This document shows, one piece after another, positions 1-10,638 of a stretch of 64,000 bases of DNA. Within the stretch, counting starts at the first letter, position 1. Each line of letters begins with the position of its first letter. The translations under genes were made by a program, and so were the position numbers. The DNA lies in assembly GCA_034401795.1 (NCBI GenBank), contig CM067367.1, forward strand, positions 77,633,579 through 77,697,578, written 5' to 3'. The stretch comes from Chaetoderma sp. LZ-2023a (Eukaryota > Mollusca > Caudofoveata > Chaetodermatida > Chaetodermatidae). Below the pieces are notes generated by a model, which did not search any database, was not told the origin of the DNA, and saw only the letters and a list, made by a program, of their open reading frames with translations.

Positions 1-17
1 GACATGGAAAGCGGGCC

Positions 18-159
18 TAAGGCCCGTTTTATAAGTCGAACTTTCTGTCGCCCCGCACTATTGACGACCGGTTGGTTGATTTATATAGCGGTTTCTGCCA
101 TTTTAGCTAGATTTAGCTGTCACGGCACTAGAGAAGTTCGACTTATAAATCGGGTCTTA
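18..159. mobile_element. Small inverted-repeat element (MITE-like), 142 bp
   Basis: The two ends are 26-bp inverted repeats (18-43 and 134-159) matching at 24 of 26 positions; the arms share ATAAGTCGAACTT at their inner ends. The ends start TAA and finish TTA, which would fit a 3-bp TWA target duplication of PIF/Harbinger-type elements, but that class is only inferred. No coding capacity. No second copy seen in this window. Confidence 0.6.
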
Positions 160-320
160 GAAGCTTAATTTATGTGCATAGATGCAAAGAAACGTAATAA
201 ATCATAACATGTGATGATCTCATTATGAATAGATCAATATAATATTTTAAGTTGTCAAGTTGAAATAGAGATAGGAGTTCCTAAATCAAATTCACAACTT
301 AAAAATGGTTTTAATTCATA

Positions 321-607
<287 letters not shown>

Positions 608-981
608 GAATGTGAACATGGACGATAAACAAAGCGAAACAAGAACACACCACCCTTACCTTCCCTCCCCACCAACAATTTCAAGGGAGTTAACTCTTTA
701 AGATTATTTACTCCGCCACCGGCAGGAAAGTAAAAAAAATTGACAGCCATGGCGGTGCTGAGTGGGTAGGCCCGGGCGCCAATAGCGCATCCCCCCGCAC
801 CCTCCTCCGCCCCCCCCCCCCGCCTCCCTCCCACCCCACGCCATCCTCTAAGATCCGCCGCTGAGCGCACGCGCATACTCAGATTCACGCACGCGCAAAT
901 TCACGCACGCGCAGATGTACGCACGCGCAGATGCAAATACCTATTTCACTTACTGGGTGAGTGTAAATGGAGCTTAAATGT
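608..981. other. Non-coding GC-rich segment
   Basis: No gene seen. It holds a C12 run (810-821) and a short tandem motif of the type ACGCACGCGCAGATG repeated about four times at 881-935. The frame through it on the minus strand is a read-through of the adjacent tetranucleotide array. Confidence 0.6.
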
Positions 982-1430
982 GTCACCAGATATTAAAACC
1001 CGTCTTATTGGGCCACCTTACAGACATCAGACACTTTGTCAACATACATTAACACCTGTCGTACTGGACCATTTAGACAGGAGACTCTTTGTCACCATAC
1101 ATTGAAAAGTGTCGTATTTGGGCCACATTACAGACAGGAGACTCTTTGTCAACATAGATTAAAACCTGTCGTATTGGACCACATTACAGACATGAGGCTC
1201 TTTGTCACCATACATTAAAACCTGTCGTATTGGACCACCTTACAGATATGCGACCCTTTGTCACCAGACATTAAAACCTGTCGTATTGGACCACCTTACA
1301 GACAGGAGACTCTTTGTCACCAGACATGAAAACGTGTCTTATTTGGCCGCCTTACAGATCGGTAGACACTTTTAACTCTATAGACTGTAAAACATGTCTT
1401 ATTGGACCACCGTATAGACTAGAGGTACCT
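982..1430. repeat. Minisatellite, about 8 units of about 56 bp
   Basis: Units begin CACCAKACATTAAAACC and end GACTCTTTGT. Units are directly contiguous, without unique spacers, so this is not a CRISPR array. The central units (about 1090-1320) are most alike and the outer ones most diverged, as expected for unequal crossing-over. A 56-bp period is not a multiple of three, so the short frames in it are not genes. Confidence 0.9.
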
Positions 1431-1790
1431 ATGTGTGTATTGGCTGTGTTAATTATGGGTGTTGATAGCCACGTATTGGCATCGCACTGCAGGGTTAGAG
1501 GCAACTACCCCAATCTTCGATTGCTCCTATCCCTAAAACGGAAATTCACAGACAAACGCATGCGTACTAGCGAAACTACTGTACTGAAGACTGAGTATTT
1601 AACCTCTCCGTCGTCTTATACCCAATACTGAGAGGCAATGTCAAATGAAGATGAGGGTTCCAACCACAGATACTAATGCTATATATCGCTAATGATGCCT
1701 TCAAATGTGGATTTTTGTAATTGAGAATCTCTTTATGAATGAATCCAAAACAGAGTTCACACACATATACCTATCGACAAAGCATGAAAC
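1431..1790. other. No feature recognised
   Basis: Unique-looking non-coding DNA between the minisatellite and the LINE fragment. Short frames have no recognisable motif. Confidence 0.4.
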
Positions 1791-1799
1791 TTCGTGGCG

Positions 1800-2410
1800 G
1801 CGAACAATGGAGGAAAAGTTAAATCCTGGGCCCACTGCTTTGCAGTACTGCTGACATTTCTGCACGCTGCGTCATGGGGAACATAGCTTTCCAGTTCTTC
1901 TGGAAGCTATGGATTCGTAGATCAAAGATGTCCTTGATAAAGAGGCTACGTTTATACAATGCAACCTGCGTACCCTTGATGCGGTATAACTGTAACAGCT
2001 GGGCAGCTCCAAAGGCAGCTCTAGAGAAACTCGATGCCTGCCACCGCAAACACCTACGCACCACCACTGGACACCGATGGCCAGCCAGCAAAATTTCCAC
2101 CGATGCACTATACAAGATGTGTAATACGTCGCCGCTGTCTGTAAAAGTCGCCCAGCTAAGATGGTCCATGTTTGGCCATGTGCTAAAAATGCCAGAAGAG
2201 ACACCAGCAAAGAGAGCCTTGGAATTCGCCCTAGTCGGACCCAGCAAATACAAAGCCAAGAGAGGACGTCATTGCATAAATCTGCTAAGCGTGCTACGAG
2301 GTGACCTCAAGAAAGCGGGACTCGATATACTCAAGTCAAGAATAGACATGAGGAAGCTAAGGATTTCGCCTGAGGACAAGACACAGTGGGTAAAAGTGAA
2401 GGCGGACTGA
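1800..2410 (+). pseudogene. RTE-like LINE reverse transcriptase, C-terminal part
   Basis: An open stretch of 178 codons from 1874 carries the typical tail of RTE-like non-LTR polymerases: a thumb-like segment with RLRLYNATCVPLMRYNCNSW, then LRTTTGHRWPASKIS and RWSMFGHVLKMPEETPAKRA. The catalytic palm, fingers and endonuclease are absent, so this is a 5'-truncated dead copy. The stop at 2408-2410 is followed by a 3' region with GCAGCTGTATGATG and a short (CTA)n run (2411-2450); the same 3' region recurs at 44855-44895. Product when intact: reverse transcriptase acting in target-primed retrotransposition. RTE-clade assignment is by recalled family resemblance; other LINE clades are possible. 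Confidence 0.75.
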
Positions 2411-2551
2411 ATGCAGCTGTATGATGTTTCTACTACTACTACAGTCGCAGAATACAGTAATCAAACATACAGAAACATGCCACAGTCTACTGACAAATAA
2501 TGACTTCCTCACCATAGGACCACTCTATGCCGTCACAACTAACAGTTAACA

Positions 2552-3292
2552 GTGGAATTCGATGTTTGCAAACTCTTTCTACATTCACTTGCAATGTTTA
2601 GTTCTTATTATCATCCGAACCATCATTTGGCATGTATCTTGCGGGAGGAAACAAGAATGATATCTATTTCCGCCTTGAAACAAAGAAAGGAGCAGCTCTC
2701 AAATATATCAGTGCCAATTCAACCAGGCATGGACAACAGAAAATCGCTTACAAGAATATCCGTTTTATCTTTCCTCGGATGCGGGACAAATTCCTAGGTA
2801 TTTGGAATAGGCAAATCTGTCGGACTGAAGCTCATCAGTGGCAACAAGTTATTCCGTGCCCATGCCATAGCGGCTGTTGAGAAGGCCCTAGTAATTTTTC
2901 ATAAAGGATTACAGAATGACAATCTTGACACGACGAGGCATCCGGAATTCCAGGAGATTCTTACTATCAGCAAAAGGATCATCTACCCAAACATGTTGCC
3001 AACAACATCTGCGGTGAGGAAGTACCACAGTCATCAGATCCAACGGTGGAAGCGGAATACCTTGGAGGTTGTTGAATGGGGCTGGAACGTTTCTGAAGGA
3101 ACAATGGCATCAGTACACTCGGACATGGATCCTGAGCAACAGTCCCTTCGCGAACTAGTGAGATGCACCTGCAAGGCGGGTTGTGGAACTTTGTTGCGTG
3201 TGTGCAATCGTCATGGGCATGATTGTTTGTCGGCTTGTTCTGAATGCAAAGACATTTGTCAAAACACGTCCAATGATGACTTAGTTACTTAG
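2552..3292 (+). pseudogene. Transposon-associated protein with C-terminal CXC (tesmin/TSO1-like) cysteine cluster
   Basis: The frame is open without a break from 2798 to 3292. It reads HPEFQEILTISKRI, then LPTTSAVRKYHSHQIQRW, then VEWGWNVSEGTM and finally a cysteine-rich end (CTCKAGCGTLLRVCNRHG, then CLSACSECKDICQN). This order (LPPT-S-A...H..R...Q.W, a WGW turn, then a CXC-like zinc cluster) is one I recall from uncharacterised proteins abundant in arthropod and mollusc genomes, probably transposon-encoded. Upstream residues (2552-2797) are in the same frame but separated by a stop, and a second frame is open at 2632-2880, so the 5' part is frameshifted. One expected Cys pair near LLRVC looks altered. 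Function is unknown; zinc binding is inferred. Confidence 0.6.
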
Positions 3293-3914
3293 TCCTTTGC
3301 TGCTGAATAGCCTAGACATCATGTAGCAGATCGTTTTTGTCTCCTTCCATGTCCTCAGTCGGTTCTTCTTGTACCTGTCAGGCATGCGGGTGGGTGCGGA
3401 CGAGCTGAATGGGAAAGTCAGTTTTGAAAATATGGTCTTTGTAGAACTTTCCTTAAAGGTGTTAAGCGTAGGAGTCATGACAACCTATTCAGGTAGACTA
3501 ATCCAGTAATTTGCCGCATGCATACTGAAGACTCTCTTCTCTGTGTTGGCTTTACAGTGTTGCTTTAGTAGTTTGTAGTTGTGGCCTCGCGTGCGGTTTG
3601 CATCCTCGGGTGGCAACAGATTCTCACGATGTACATCATAGATGCCATGAACGTACTTGTACGTCTCAATTAAGTCGCCATGCAACACATGGGGTGTCTT
3701 TCAATCCTGCTATCAGGTGTGTTGCTCGACGAAGGCCATTTTCGATAAGGCAGATATCCTGCTTGTACAAAATGGACAATACAGCATTCCCATATTCTAG
3801 ATGTGGTCTCACTAGGATTGTGTACAGCAGCACACGCGTGTTGACTCTCAGGCAGACAAAGGATCTTAGTATCTTACCAATGATCTGGTTGGCTTTGTTG
3901 AGTGCTGTCTCCAC
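3281..3914 (-). pseudogene. CR1/L2-like LINE reverse transcriptase, C-terminal part (frameshifted)
   Basis: Reading leftwards from 3914: KANQIIGKILRSFVCL, LYTILVRPHLEYGNAV, DICLIENGLRRATHLI, then after a frameshift near 3680 HGDLIETYKYVHGIYDV, then VFSMHAANYWISLPE, a stop at about 3483, and in the same frame TPTLNTFK. This is the ordered C-terminal signature of Jockey-superfamily LINE polymerases (RPHLEYA...RRATK...DLIETYKI...WNSLP...NTFK). No catalytic domain is present. One frameshift and one in-frame stop show it is dead. It lies tail-to-tail with the CXC protein fragment on the other strand. Confidence 0.8.
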
Positions 3915-4138
3915 ATGCTGGAATTTAGACTATTCTGAGCAAATTTGAGTGTTAAGCGTTGGTGTTTCAGGCCTAAAGAGAAATAATTCGCTTAAAAATT
4001 GAGGGAATTGCCCGAAATTGGAGTTTGATGAGTACCTTTTCATGGTAAAGCAATGTAGCAAGTGTCAGTACATTATCTTGAAGCATATGGAAAAGGACAA
4101 CCAATTGGGACATACGAACATACGGATGTACACACATA

Positions 4139-4545
4139 TGGACGGGTGGACGGACGGACAGACGGATGAATTGACGGACAAACTGATGTCTAGATGGATG
4201 GATGGACGGACGGACAGATGGATGGACAGATGGATGGACAGATGGATGAACAGATGGAGGTGAAAAGGAGAGATGGAGGGGCGGACTGACCAACGGAGAG
4301 ATAGAATGGCGGGTGTGGGGCGAATGGGTGGGTGGGTGGGTGAGCAAGTGGCCGGGCGGGCCAGGGTGGCGCTGTGGCAGCTGCTGGGATGGGTGGTTGG
4401 ATGGACAGATAGACAGGCACACATGCAGGCAGGCAGACATGCAGGCAGGCAGACAGACAAGCAGGCAGGCAGGCAGGCGGGCGGGCGGGCGGGCGGGCGG
4501 GCGGGCGGGCAGGCAGGGAGGCAAGCGGGCTGCCAGGCAGGCAGA
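4139..4545. repeat. Imperfect GATG/GACG array followed by nested GGCA-GGCG-GGCA array
   Basis: 4139-4260 is an interrupted GATG/GACG/GACA array; 4420-4545 is a GGCA array that contains an inner block of GGCG (about 4478-4510) and returns to GGCA. The nested architecture parallels the array at 321-607. Long PACLPACL-type frames are repeat artefacts. Confidence 0.9.
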
Positions 4546-4905
4546 GACAGACACACAGCTAATATTTACACGTTTCATGTTTCCAAGCGTGTTAGAAAAC
4601 GTGTGTACACCAATGTGGGTCTTTAGTCGACAGAAATGTTTGCAAACACCAAGTGAATTACAGGGAAATGGGCAGATGCGTGTTGTCGAATTACTCATTT
4701 ACAGGAATTGTTCTTTGGTCAGGCTTCGAAGAAACACGTCTAATTTAATCATTGTGGATAGGTTCAGATTGCACGTGGTGGACGACAAATGAAAGGGTTT
4801 CATCAGAGGTTGTATTCACGCTGAAACACGCCATATAGTTTCAGAAGTTGTCAGCAGAATGGAGAAAAGGTAAACATTTTTTTGCTACTGATTTACTTGC
4901 TAAAT
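4546..4905. other. No feature recognised
   Basis: Non-coding interval between the tetranucleotide array and the first family A element; no motif of note on either strand. Confidence 0.4.
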
Positions 4906-5240
4906 CCAATGGACCTTTCCAGTTTTTGCTATACACAGCCCACCTCTAGCTAAGCTCCACCAACACCTCGCTCGTGTTGGGATCGATCGATCCCTGAGCG
5001 CGCTGACTATCAACTTCCAGAAAACTATGCAGATAAGCCGTTAAATATTTTGAAACTAATTTGACTGGTTGCTGCTGCTGCCTATGGCAGCAACAGCGCC
5101 CAGTCAAATTAGTTTCAAAATATTCAACATAATATTTATTAAATAGTAAAGACAAAGAATTCGTACAACAACGAACAGTCCTTACGTATGCGTTCGTGAC
5201 GTACTTATTATCGATGGATAAAGTGGAAAGGTCTATCATA
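4906..5240 (-). mobile_element. Family A palindromic MITE, near full length
   Basis: The ends are short inverted repeats (GGACCTTTCCAG at 4910-4921, its complement GGAAAGGTC at 5222-5230). The centre (about 5042-5125) is an 80-bp imperfect palindrome: TTTGAAACTAATTTGACTGG, GCTGCTGCC, a TATG turn, then the reverse complement. Outside the palindrome are the family's other marks: ATCGATCGATCCC, TAGCTAAGCTCCAC and AAAGACAAAGAATTCGTACAAC. Open frames through it on the minus strand (YFETNLTGRCCC) are copied with the DNA and are not conserved genes. Confidence 0.85.
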
Positions 5241-5540
5241 TCACAGTTAGTATTGACAACATACTATATACAGCCTTGCTATATAGTAAATGAAAACGTT
5301 TCAAACCCTTTTGCTAAATATGCAAAATATAGCAATCTGCTATTTTATAATTAATTACATCATATATCATAAAACTGCCAAAGACAATTTGTAATATGTG
5401 TAATATGTTTCGAAACGTTTTCGTTTTTAAACGCAAGTTTTGAACGCAAGGTTGGACTACCAATAAGCTAACCATATACGTATGACGTCATGTGCTTACA
5501 AGTAAAGGAGTACAAATTAAAACCGAATAGTGGGAATGCA
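5241..5540. other. AT-rich non-coding interval
   Basis: No gene or repeat boundary seen; contains several copies of ATATAGCA/TGCTATAT-like words around 5275-5340. Confidence 0.35.
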
Positions 5541-5775
5541 GAGTCGGCTTGGAGTAGTGGCTAGCACTCAGGACTATTTAACCAGAGAACCCGGTTCGCG
5601 CCTTAGCTCTGCGCTTTCTCGCCATCCTTGGAAATATGGGCAATCTCCTTGACTCCTTGCATCTCTTAGTCGGGAGTATAAAGGGGTACCAGTGCAAAAT
5701 TGGTGAATATAGCTGTAATAGTGTAATACACTTAAAATAAAACCAGCCTAGATATGGCCTGAATGGCATCAAGAA
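5541..5775 (+). repeat. tRNA-derived SINE-like element
   Basis: The head has the two internal RNA polymerase III promoter boxes at tRNA spacing: an A-box-like TAGTGGCTAGCACT (5554-5568 region) and a B-box GGTTCGCGCC (5593-5602). A tRNA-unrelated body follows to about 5775. It abuts the next family A copy. The call rests on box spacing; the cloverleaf is not intact enough to be a functional tRNA gene. Confidence 0.5.
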
Positions 5776-5781
5776 ATTCAT

Positions 5782-6182
5782 GAATCCAGGTTCTCAGTCA
5801 ATCATATGACAACATAATCAACTACATGACGTGTAGGGTGACGTCATAATCACTTACGTCATGAATACCTCGATTTAGTCCGTCTTAAATGTTTAATAGT
5901 ACGTCATGTTGTACGAATAGTATGTCTTTATTATTTAATAAGCATGCTGTTAAATATTTTGATTTACATTTGTCTGGGCGCTGCTTTGAACTAAATTTGT
6001 CTAGGCAACACCAACAGCACCAAGTCAAATTAGTTTCAAACTATTCAACAGTTTACATGTATGGTTTTCCAGAAATTGAGATTCAGAGAGTGCAGTGATC
6101 GATCGATCACAACGTGTGCAAAGCGTGTGTGAATCTTAGCTAGCGATGGGAAGGGCATGGCTAAAACTGGATTCCATCAATA
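5782..6182 (+). mobile_element. Family A palindromic MITE
   Basis: Carries CATATGAC, GGTGACGTCATAATC, the ATGTCTTTATTATTTAATAA segment, the right palindrome arm (AGTCAAATTAGTTTCAAA, 6022-6040), TCGATCGATC and the TAGCTAGCGATGGG end. The left palindrome arm is rearranged, with a duplicated CTGGGCGCTGCTTTG-like piece. Confidence 0.8.
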
Positions 6183-6356
6183 GGGAATTGACATAGCCAA
6201 ATCAAAGCAACTCAATCGTCGAATACAGGGATTGATTGGAAGCTACGTGCAGCCATATTCTGGATATTCTCTGTCCTCTTTGTATTGGCATTTGAGTCGA
6301 TTCTAACGCTTTGACGGGGAAATGTGCAGAATCTCTATCTCAAGGGCACCATACAT

Positions 6357-6672
6357 ACAATGGAGGAAGGCAATTTTAGCTATACGCCGCCCATCTCTAG
6401 CTAAGCTCCACCCAAGATCTGCTTGTGTTGGGATCAATCGATCCCTACACTCCCTGAATTTCAATTATCAGACCACTATACATGTAAGCTGTTGCTGCGA
6501 GTCAAAATTGTGCCAAAATATTGAACAGAATGTTTATTAAATAGTAACGACATACAATTCGTACAACTTGTCGGACTATTAAGCGCATGTGACTGACTAT
6601 ATCGCGTCATTCGTGACGTAATTGATTATGACGTCAGCCTAAATTGTCTGAGGAACTGGATCTTTCAACTCA
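6357..6672 (-). mobile_element. Family A MITE with the central palindrome mostly deleted
   Basis: Both flanks of the family are present (CTAGCTAAGCTCCACCCAAG, ATCAATCGATCCC; then TTTATTAAATAGTAACGAC and ATGACGTCAG), but the centre is reduced to AAGCTGTTGCTGCGAGTC. Loss of palindrome centres is the expected fate of cruciform-forming DNA. Confidence 0.75.
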
Positions 6673-7279
6673 GACAGGTTTGTTGCGGATCGTCTCCCCT
6701 TTCGTAACAGACTTACATCATTCGATTCTGACGTCAGCTATCGTATGGTGTATTTTTATTATGACGTCACGGATACTTTACTTATAGATCGGATTACTAG
6801 ATTATCCAAGGGATATATTGGGTATACATTTTATGCTACAATTTATGATTGCTGATTATATTATGAGGATGTAAAAAAAAATACACGCTAGAATGCAAAA
6901 AAGAGTAAAATAATTGTATTAAAAGTTAGAAAATAAAGACAAATCTAACGAAAAAAGAAGCTTTGGATAGAAAAGGGCCCATGCTATAGGAAAACGCGCA
7001 AGCTGGCCCAGGTGACAGAATAGACCAATATGTAGAGATTTTAAATATATAAATTTGAAATATAATATAGATAATCGAATTTCACTAAATCAGATAGCAA
7101 GCCTATTTTAATACTCGTTGAATTTACCCATGCTGGTACTGCGCCTTCGGGGAGGATCTAACATATTATTATAGGGTGGATCTACGCTGGGAGGGGTGGG
7201 GGTGTCAGTGAAGTGGTGTCCCTCCTAATGTGGTAAAATGAAAGTTGGACGCTCTATGTTTTGAAAGATAAACAACATC
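6673..7279. other. Non-coding interval with CRE-like sites
   Basis: Contains CTGACGTCAG (about 6730) and ATGACGTCACG (about 6764), resembling a diverged family A flank, then AT-rich DNA with no gene. Confidence 0.4.
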
Positions 7280-7439
7280 TTCATTTTGTGTCCAAACCGT
7301 GTCTATGATTCAACACTATCTATGTTTATTCTCAACGGGGTTGGTTCAGCGACCACACCTTCATTTTGTGTCCAAACCTTGTCTATGATTCAACAATGTC
7401 TATATTTGTTCTCAACGGGATTGGCTCAGCGACCACACC
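7280..7439. repeat. Two-copy 80-bp tandem duplication
   Basis: The segment starting TTCATTTTGTGTCC at 7280 repeats exactly 80 bp later at 7360; the copies end GCGACCACACCT and differ at a handful of positions. No coding motif. Confidence 0.9.
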
Positions 7440-7704
7440 TCCCCCTGGACCCAACCTTGAACAGTCATAATTAGTGACACCGTAAAGGTTATGACAGAAT
7501 CGACTAGTCTACACAACTCAGACAAGATGTAATGGGATATCTTCTTAATGGTTCGTAATGCACCCGTCCTCGTGATGATACTACACACTCCCTTAAAATA
7601 CACCACTTGTGGCGTGTCTTTGAAGCGTTTCCTCTGCACAATCAATATGAATATATGGTCCTAGATCCCTAACAACGAACATATTAACAATTTCCACTAC
7701 CGAG

Positions 7705-7800
7705 ACCAATGTCTCAGTTTTAGGACAGCTTCACGGGAACGCTGTCAAAGACAGCAACGACTCTAAGTCAAATTAGATTCAAACTATTCGACTGTAAATT
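7705..7800 (+). mobile_element. Family A remnant (palindrome only)
   Basis: GGGAACGCTGTCAAAGACAGC, then CTAAGTCAAATTAGATTCAAAC and TATTCGAC: a strongly diverged version of the family A centre and right arm. Confidence 0.5.
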
Positions 7801-9342
7801 ATCTGTGTCGTAAAGAAGCTGTTGTCTTTGGTGTGTGCTGGTTAAACGTTAATACTGGTATCCGTATGCGTGTCCGTCTTCTACACAGCAACACGTGGAA
7901 TTATCAGTTCCTTATTGTACGCGAAGAAAATACATTGTTAGAGTGGCAAGTCCAGGCAATTCTACTATCTCAGATTACTCTATTGGCTACACAAAATGTT
8001 TAATTATGTGAAAACAAACGTATTTAACTGCCAAAGAAACAAAAGAAATATGCTTATTGCAGCGATTATCAACTAGTGAACCTGAAGTTTTATCGAGCAT
8101 CCGTTAGACGCCCTGTTTGCCTTACTCAATAATTAAGAACACCCGCATGTAATAACAAAAAGTCAATGCCACCGGAATTGGACATCTTTGAGCGCTTAAT
8201 ATACTGGCATATGTTTATAATATCGCATCTCGCTTGCAGGTGTTTCATTACTTGTGGTTGATGATAATGTAAGAACACATCTATAGACCAAGAAAAGCCA
8301 ATGTGAAACAAAATTATTACGTTTCATGGCGGAATATAGTTGACTGTGCACGGTGAAATAGTTTGGGGTGAAACTATCAACGGCAATCAACACGATCTGA
8401 AAGGTAATTTCTAAATTATTATTTTTTATTTGAATTCAATTCAATTTTACTTCACGCAGACTGTGTACAAAGTATGCGGGTATGTATGTGTTCCACTCAT
8501 CCCATTCCATGTTAGTGTAGAGAAACAAGCACCTATACTAATTAATGATGTATTTGAATGTATACAATGTCATTAAAGGAAAGGATCCGAGAACTAGTAT
8601 ATGCTCTTGAATGCCAACCATATATAATACTCATAGTAACCCGCATACACCACCCCCGCCCCCACCCCGTAAGAACAGAAAGAAATCAGAACAGAAAAAA
8701 GCTGTTAGATACCATTTATGTCACTCAGGCGGGAACCAATTAGCGACGCTCTGGTGTATGCAAAGCAAATAAATAATATAGCCGGTCGTATAAGCACAGT
8801 TATATTCCCGCCAAGCCGATTAGCCACTATGTCCTACAGGTAAAATACTGTTTAGCTTTAAAACAATTTCACTGAAACCCGTTGTTTCCAGAGACGTTCC
8901 AGTACGTTCAATCACAAGAATCTAAAAATATGCAATAGGCATCATATTGCGACCTTGGAAACCAGAAGTGCATTTTTAAATCATTTTGACAGAAACTTGA
9001 TGCTTCCACCAGAAAATGTGACTTTCAAATATAACGTTTTCAAAAGGATCAATAGTCAATTAGCAATAGTAATTTTCGCTCTACATCGGCGCCTATAGAG
9101 AATACTATTCATACCGCTTACAAAACTGTATCCAGGTGTGCTTTCGTTATATTCAGGTAGGCATATGCCGTATACCTGCACGTACAGTACTTCGGAGAGC
9201 GAAGCACCAGAGAACTCGCTAATTGGCTCCAAGTTAAGTTTTTCAAGTTTATTGAGGTTCTCCCAGGTCACAATGTGACATATCGGGATTACAAAATAAT
9301 AATTAATTTTTACAGGTTTAAGTGAGATTTACCATTAAAAGA
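7801..9342. other. No gene recognised (1.5 kb)
   Basis: Read on both strands; only short frames without family resemblance. No repeat of the window's named families is obvious here. Confidence 0.4.
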
Positions 9343-9448
<106 letters not shown>

Positions 9449-9560
9449 ACAAAGCTTATTGTTATCATCAGTGCTATAATATGAACATTATTGGTGTAGA
9501 CATTCTTGTTATCAACATCGGTGACAGCATTATCGACAAATACAACATAAACACATTACA

Positions 9561-10127
9561 TGGAATGACGACTGAGTCCCTGGTAGGCCATCTTCCATTA
9601 CGGTCACAATCTAGAAACCCGTATAACATACGTCATGGTAACGCTCTAACTCCGTTCCGATGCCGCACTGAGCTTTGTCGTAGTTAATATTTTCCAGCAA
9701 CAGTCGTCAATTGGAACTCCCTCCCTGCACCTGTTATAATGTCTAGGACTGCAAAGCTATGTCCCCAATACGACCACCACCTCCCTGTTACTACGTAGGT
9801 TCTCGCCTTGCCAATATAGCACTAAGCAGGCGAAGAAATGGCTGCAGCTCACTAAACAGACACCTATTCAACAATTTTATACTGGACAGCCCTATGCGTG
9901 CATGTGGATATCCAGACGAATCTGCCAAACACTATCTGTTTCATTGCCCAATTTACACCAACCAAAGGGTTATCTTGCAAGACGATCTCGCTTTGAAAAA
10001 TATCACCATAGCGACATTAACAGCCAAGAACCTCCTATATGGCAACGAAAACGCGAACGCGGAACAAAATATCATAATATCGTCTATCCTTTGTGAATAT
10101 ATAACTAGAACTAACCGCTTCAAATAA
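9561..10127 (+). pseudogene. LINE X reverse transcriptase, C-terminal tail
   Basis: The LINE-derived reading starts GMTTESLVGHLPL, continues to FPATVVNWNSLP in the first frame, and after a stop (at about 9687) and a +/-1 shift continues MSPIRPPPPCYYVGSRL, CSSLNRHLFNNFI, a zinc-ribbon-like ACGYPDESAKHYLFHC and ends ITRTNRFK (stop 10125-10127). The homologous copy at 37570-38198 has the same order. These are the last ~190 residues of a Jockey-superfamily polymerase; fingers and palm were never copied. Confidence 0.8.
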
Positions 10128-10266
10128 CGCCGCAACTAACCAGCTGCTTCCTCGCCTAACACTGCCTCCCAATCTCAAGCATTAACAGCTTTCACATTTT
10201 CATACAGCTTTCATCTGATACTTCGTTCGTGACAGCGTGCAGTCTCAACAAAGTCAACAACATGCC

Positions 10267-10269
<3 letters not shown>

Positions 10270-10332
<63 letters not shown>
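10270..10332. repeat. (CT)n microsatellite in the LINE X 3' UTR
   Basis: About 31 uninterrupted CT units. The other LINE X 3' UTRs are also CT-rich at the corresponding place (38300-38395 and 48520-48770), so pyrimidine tracts are a property of this family's UTR. Confidence 0.9.
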
Positions 10333-10334
<2 letters not shown>

Positions 10335-10550
10335 TGCACGTACGCAGGTACGCACGCACGCTAGCTTCATAACAGCAAGAATAAGTTTGTGATAAGGACA
10401 TACTCCACAGCTAGTAAATTTGTAAAAATATACTTTATGTCAATATTGTAACATATTTCACATATATCTGTTTGCATTTTAAATTTATATTTAGATATAA
10501 TTTTATAGTAAGTTCCGACATCTTGACGTATTTATTGCATATATGTTTAC

Positions 10551-10626
10551 TTGTATGGGAGCCACGGTCATAAGACACATGTCTTATCGTGCTTCCATTT
10601 GATGAAAAATAAATTCTGTTTAAACC
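10551..10626 (+). other. Conserved 3'-terminal hairpin of LINE X
   Basis: GTATGGGAGCCACGG is followed by the stem ATAAGAC (10570-10576), loop ACAT, and GTCTTAT (10581-10587), then CGTGCTTCCAT and the TTTAAACC end. All three LINE X copies keep the stem although the loop differs (GTA at 38528, TTATAT at 48989), so pairing rather than sequence is retained. By analogy with other LINEs it may be the reverse transcriptase's 3' recognition structure (inference). Confidence 0.7.
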
Positions 10627-10638
10627 AAACACATTACA

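Larger units (their letters stand above)
9549..10638 (+). mobile_element. LINE X copy 1: 5'-truncated insertion with a 12-bp target duplication
   Basis: The 12-mer AAACACATTACA occurs at 9549-9560 and again at 10627-10638, directly bounding the element (9561-10626). The element starts inside the polymerase gene, runs through its stop at 10125-10127, a 3' UTR with a (CT)n run, a conserved 3' hairpin, and ends TTTAAACC. The same 3' end occurs at 38587 and 49039, each followed by its own target duplication. 5' truncation plus a target duplication is the classic product of target-primed reverse transcription. Confidence 0.9.

Noticed and set aside
982-1430. Possible CRISPR array
   Set aside because: Repeats are contiguous and 56 bp long, with no unique spacers; the DNA is eukaryotic.
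3973-4792. Pro/Leu/Cys-rich frames on the minus strand and Gly/Arg/Gln frames on the plus strand
   Set aside because: Tetranucleotide array artefacts.
4946-5239. Conserved small protein family (YFETNL.GRCCC, also at 5889, 22160, 22869, 60702, 63584)
   Set aside because: The similarity is copied with family A DNA, includes the palindrome, occurs on either strand, and is not better at codon positions 1-2 as far as I can judge.
5541-5650. Functional tRNA gene
   Set aside because: Boxes A and B are present but the stems do not pair well, and a SINE-like body follows.
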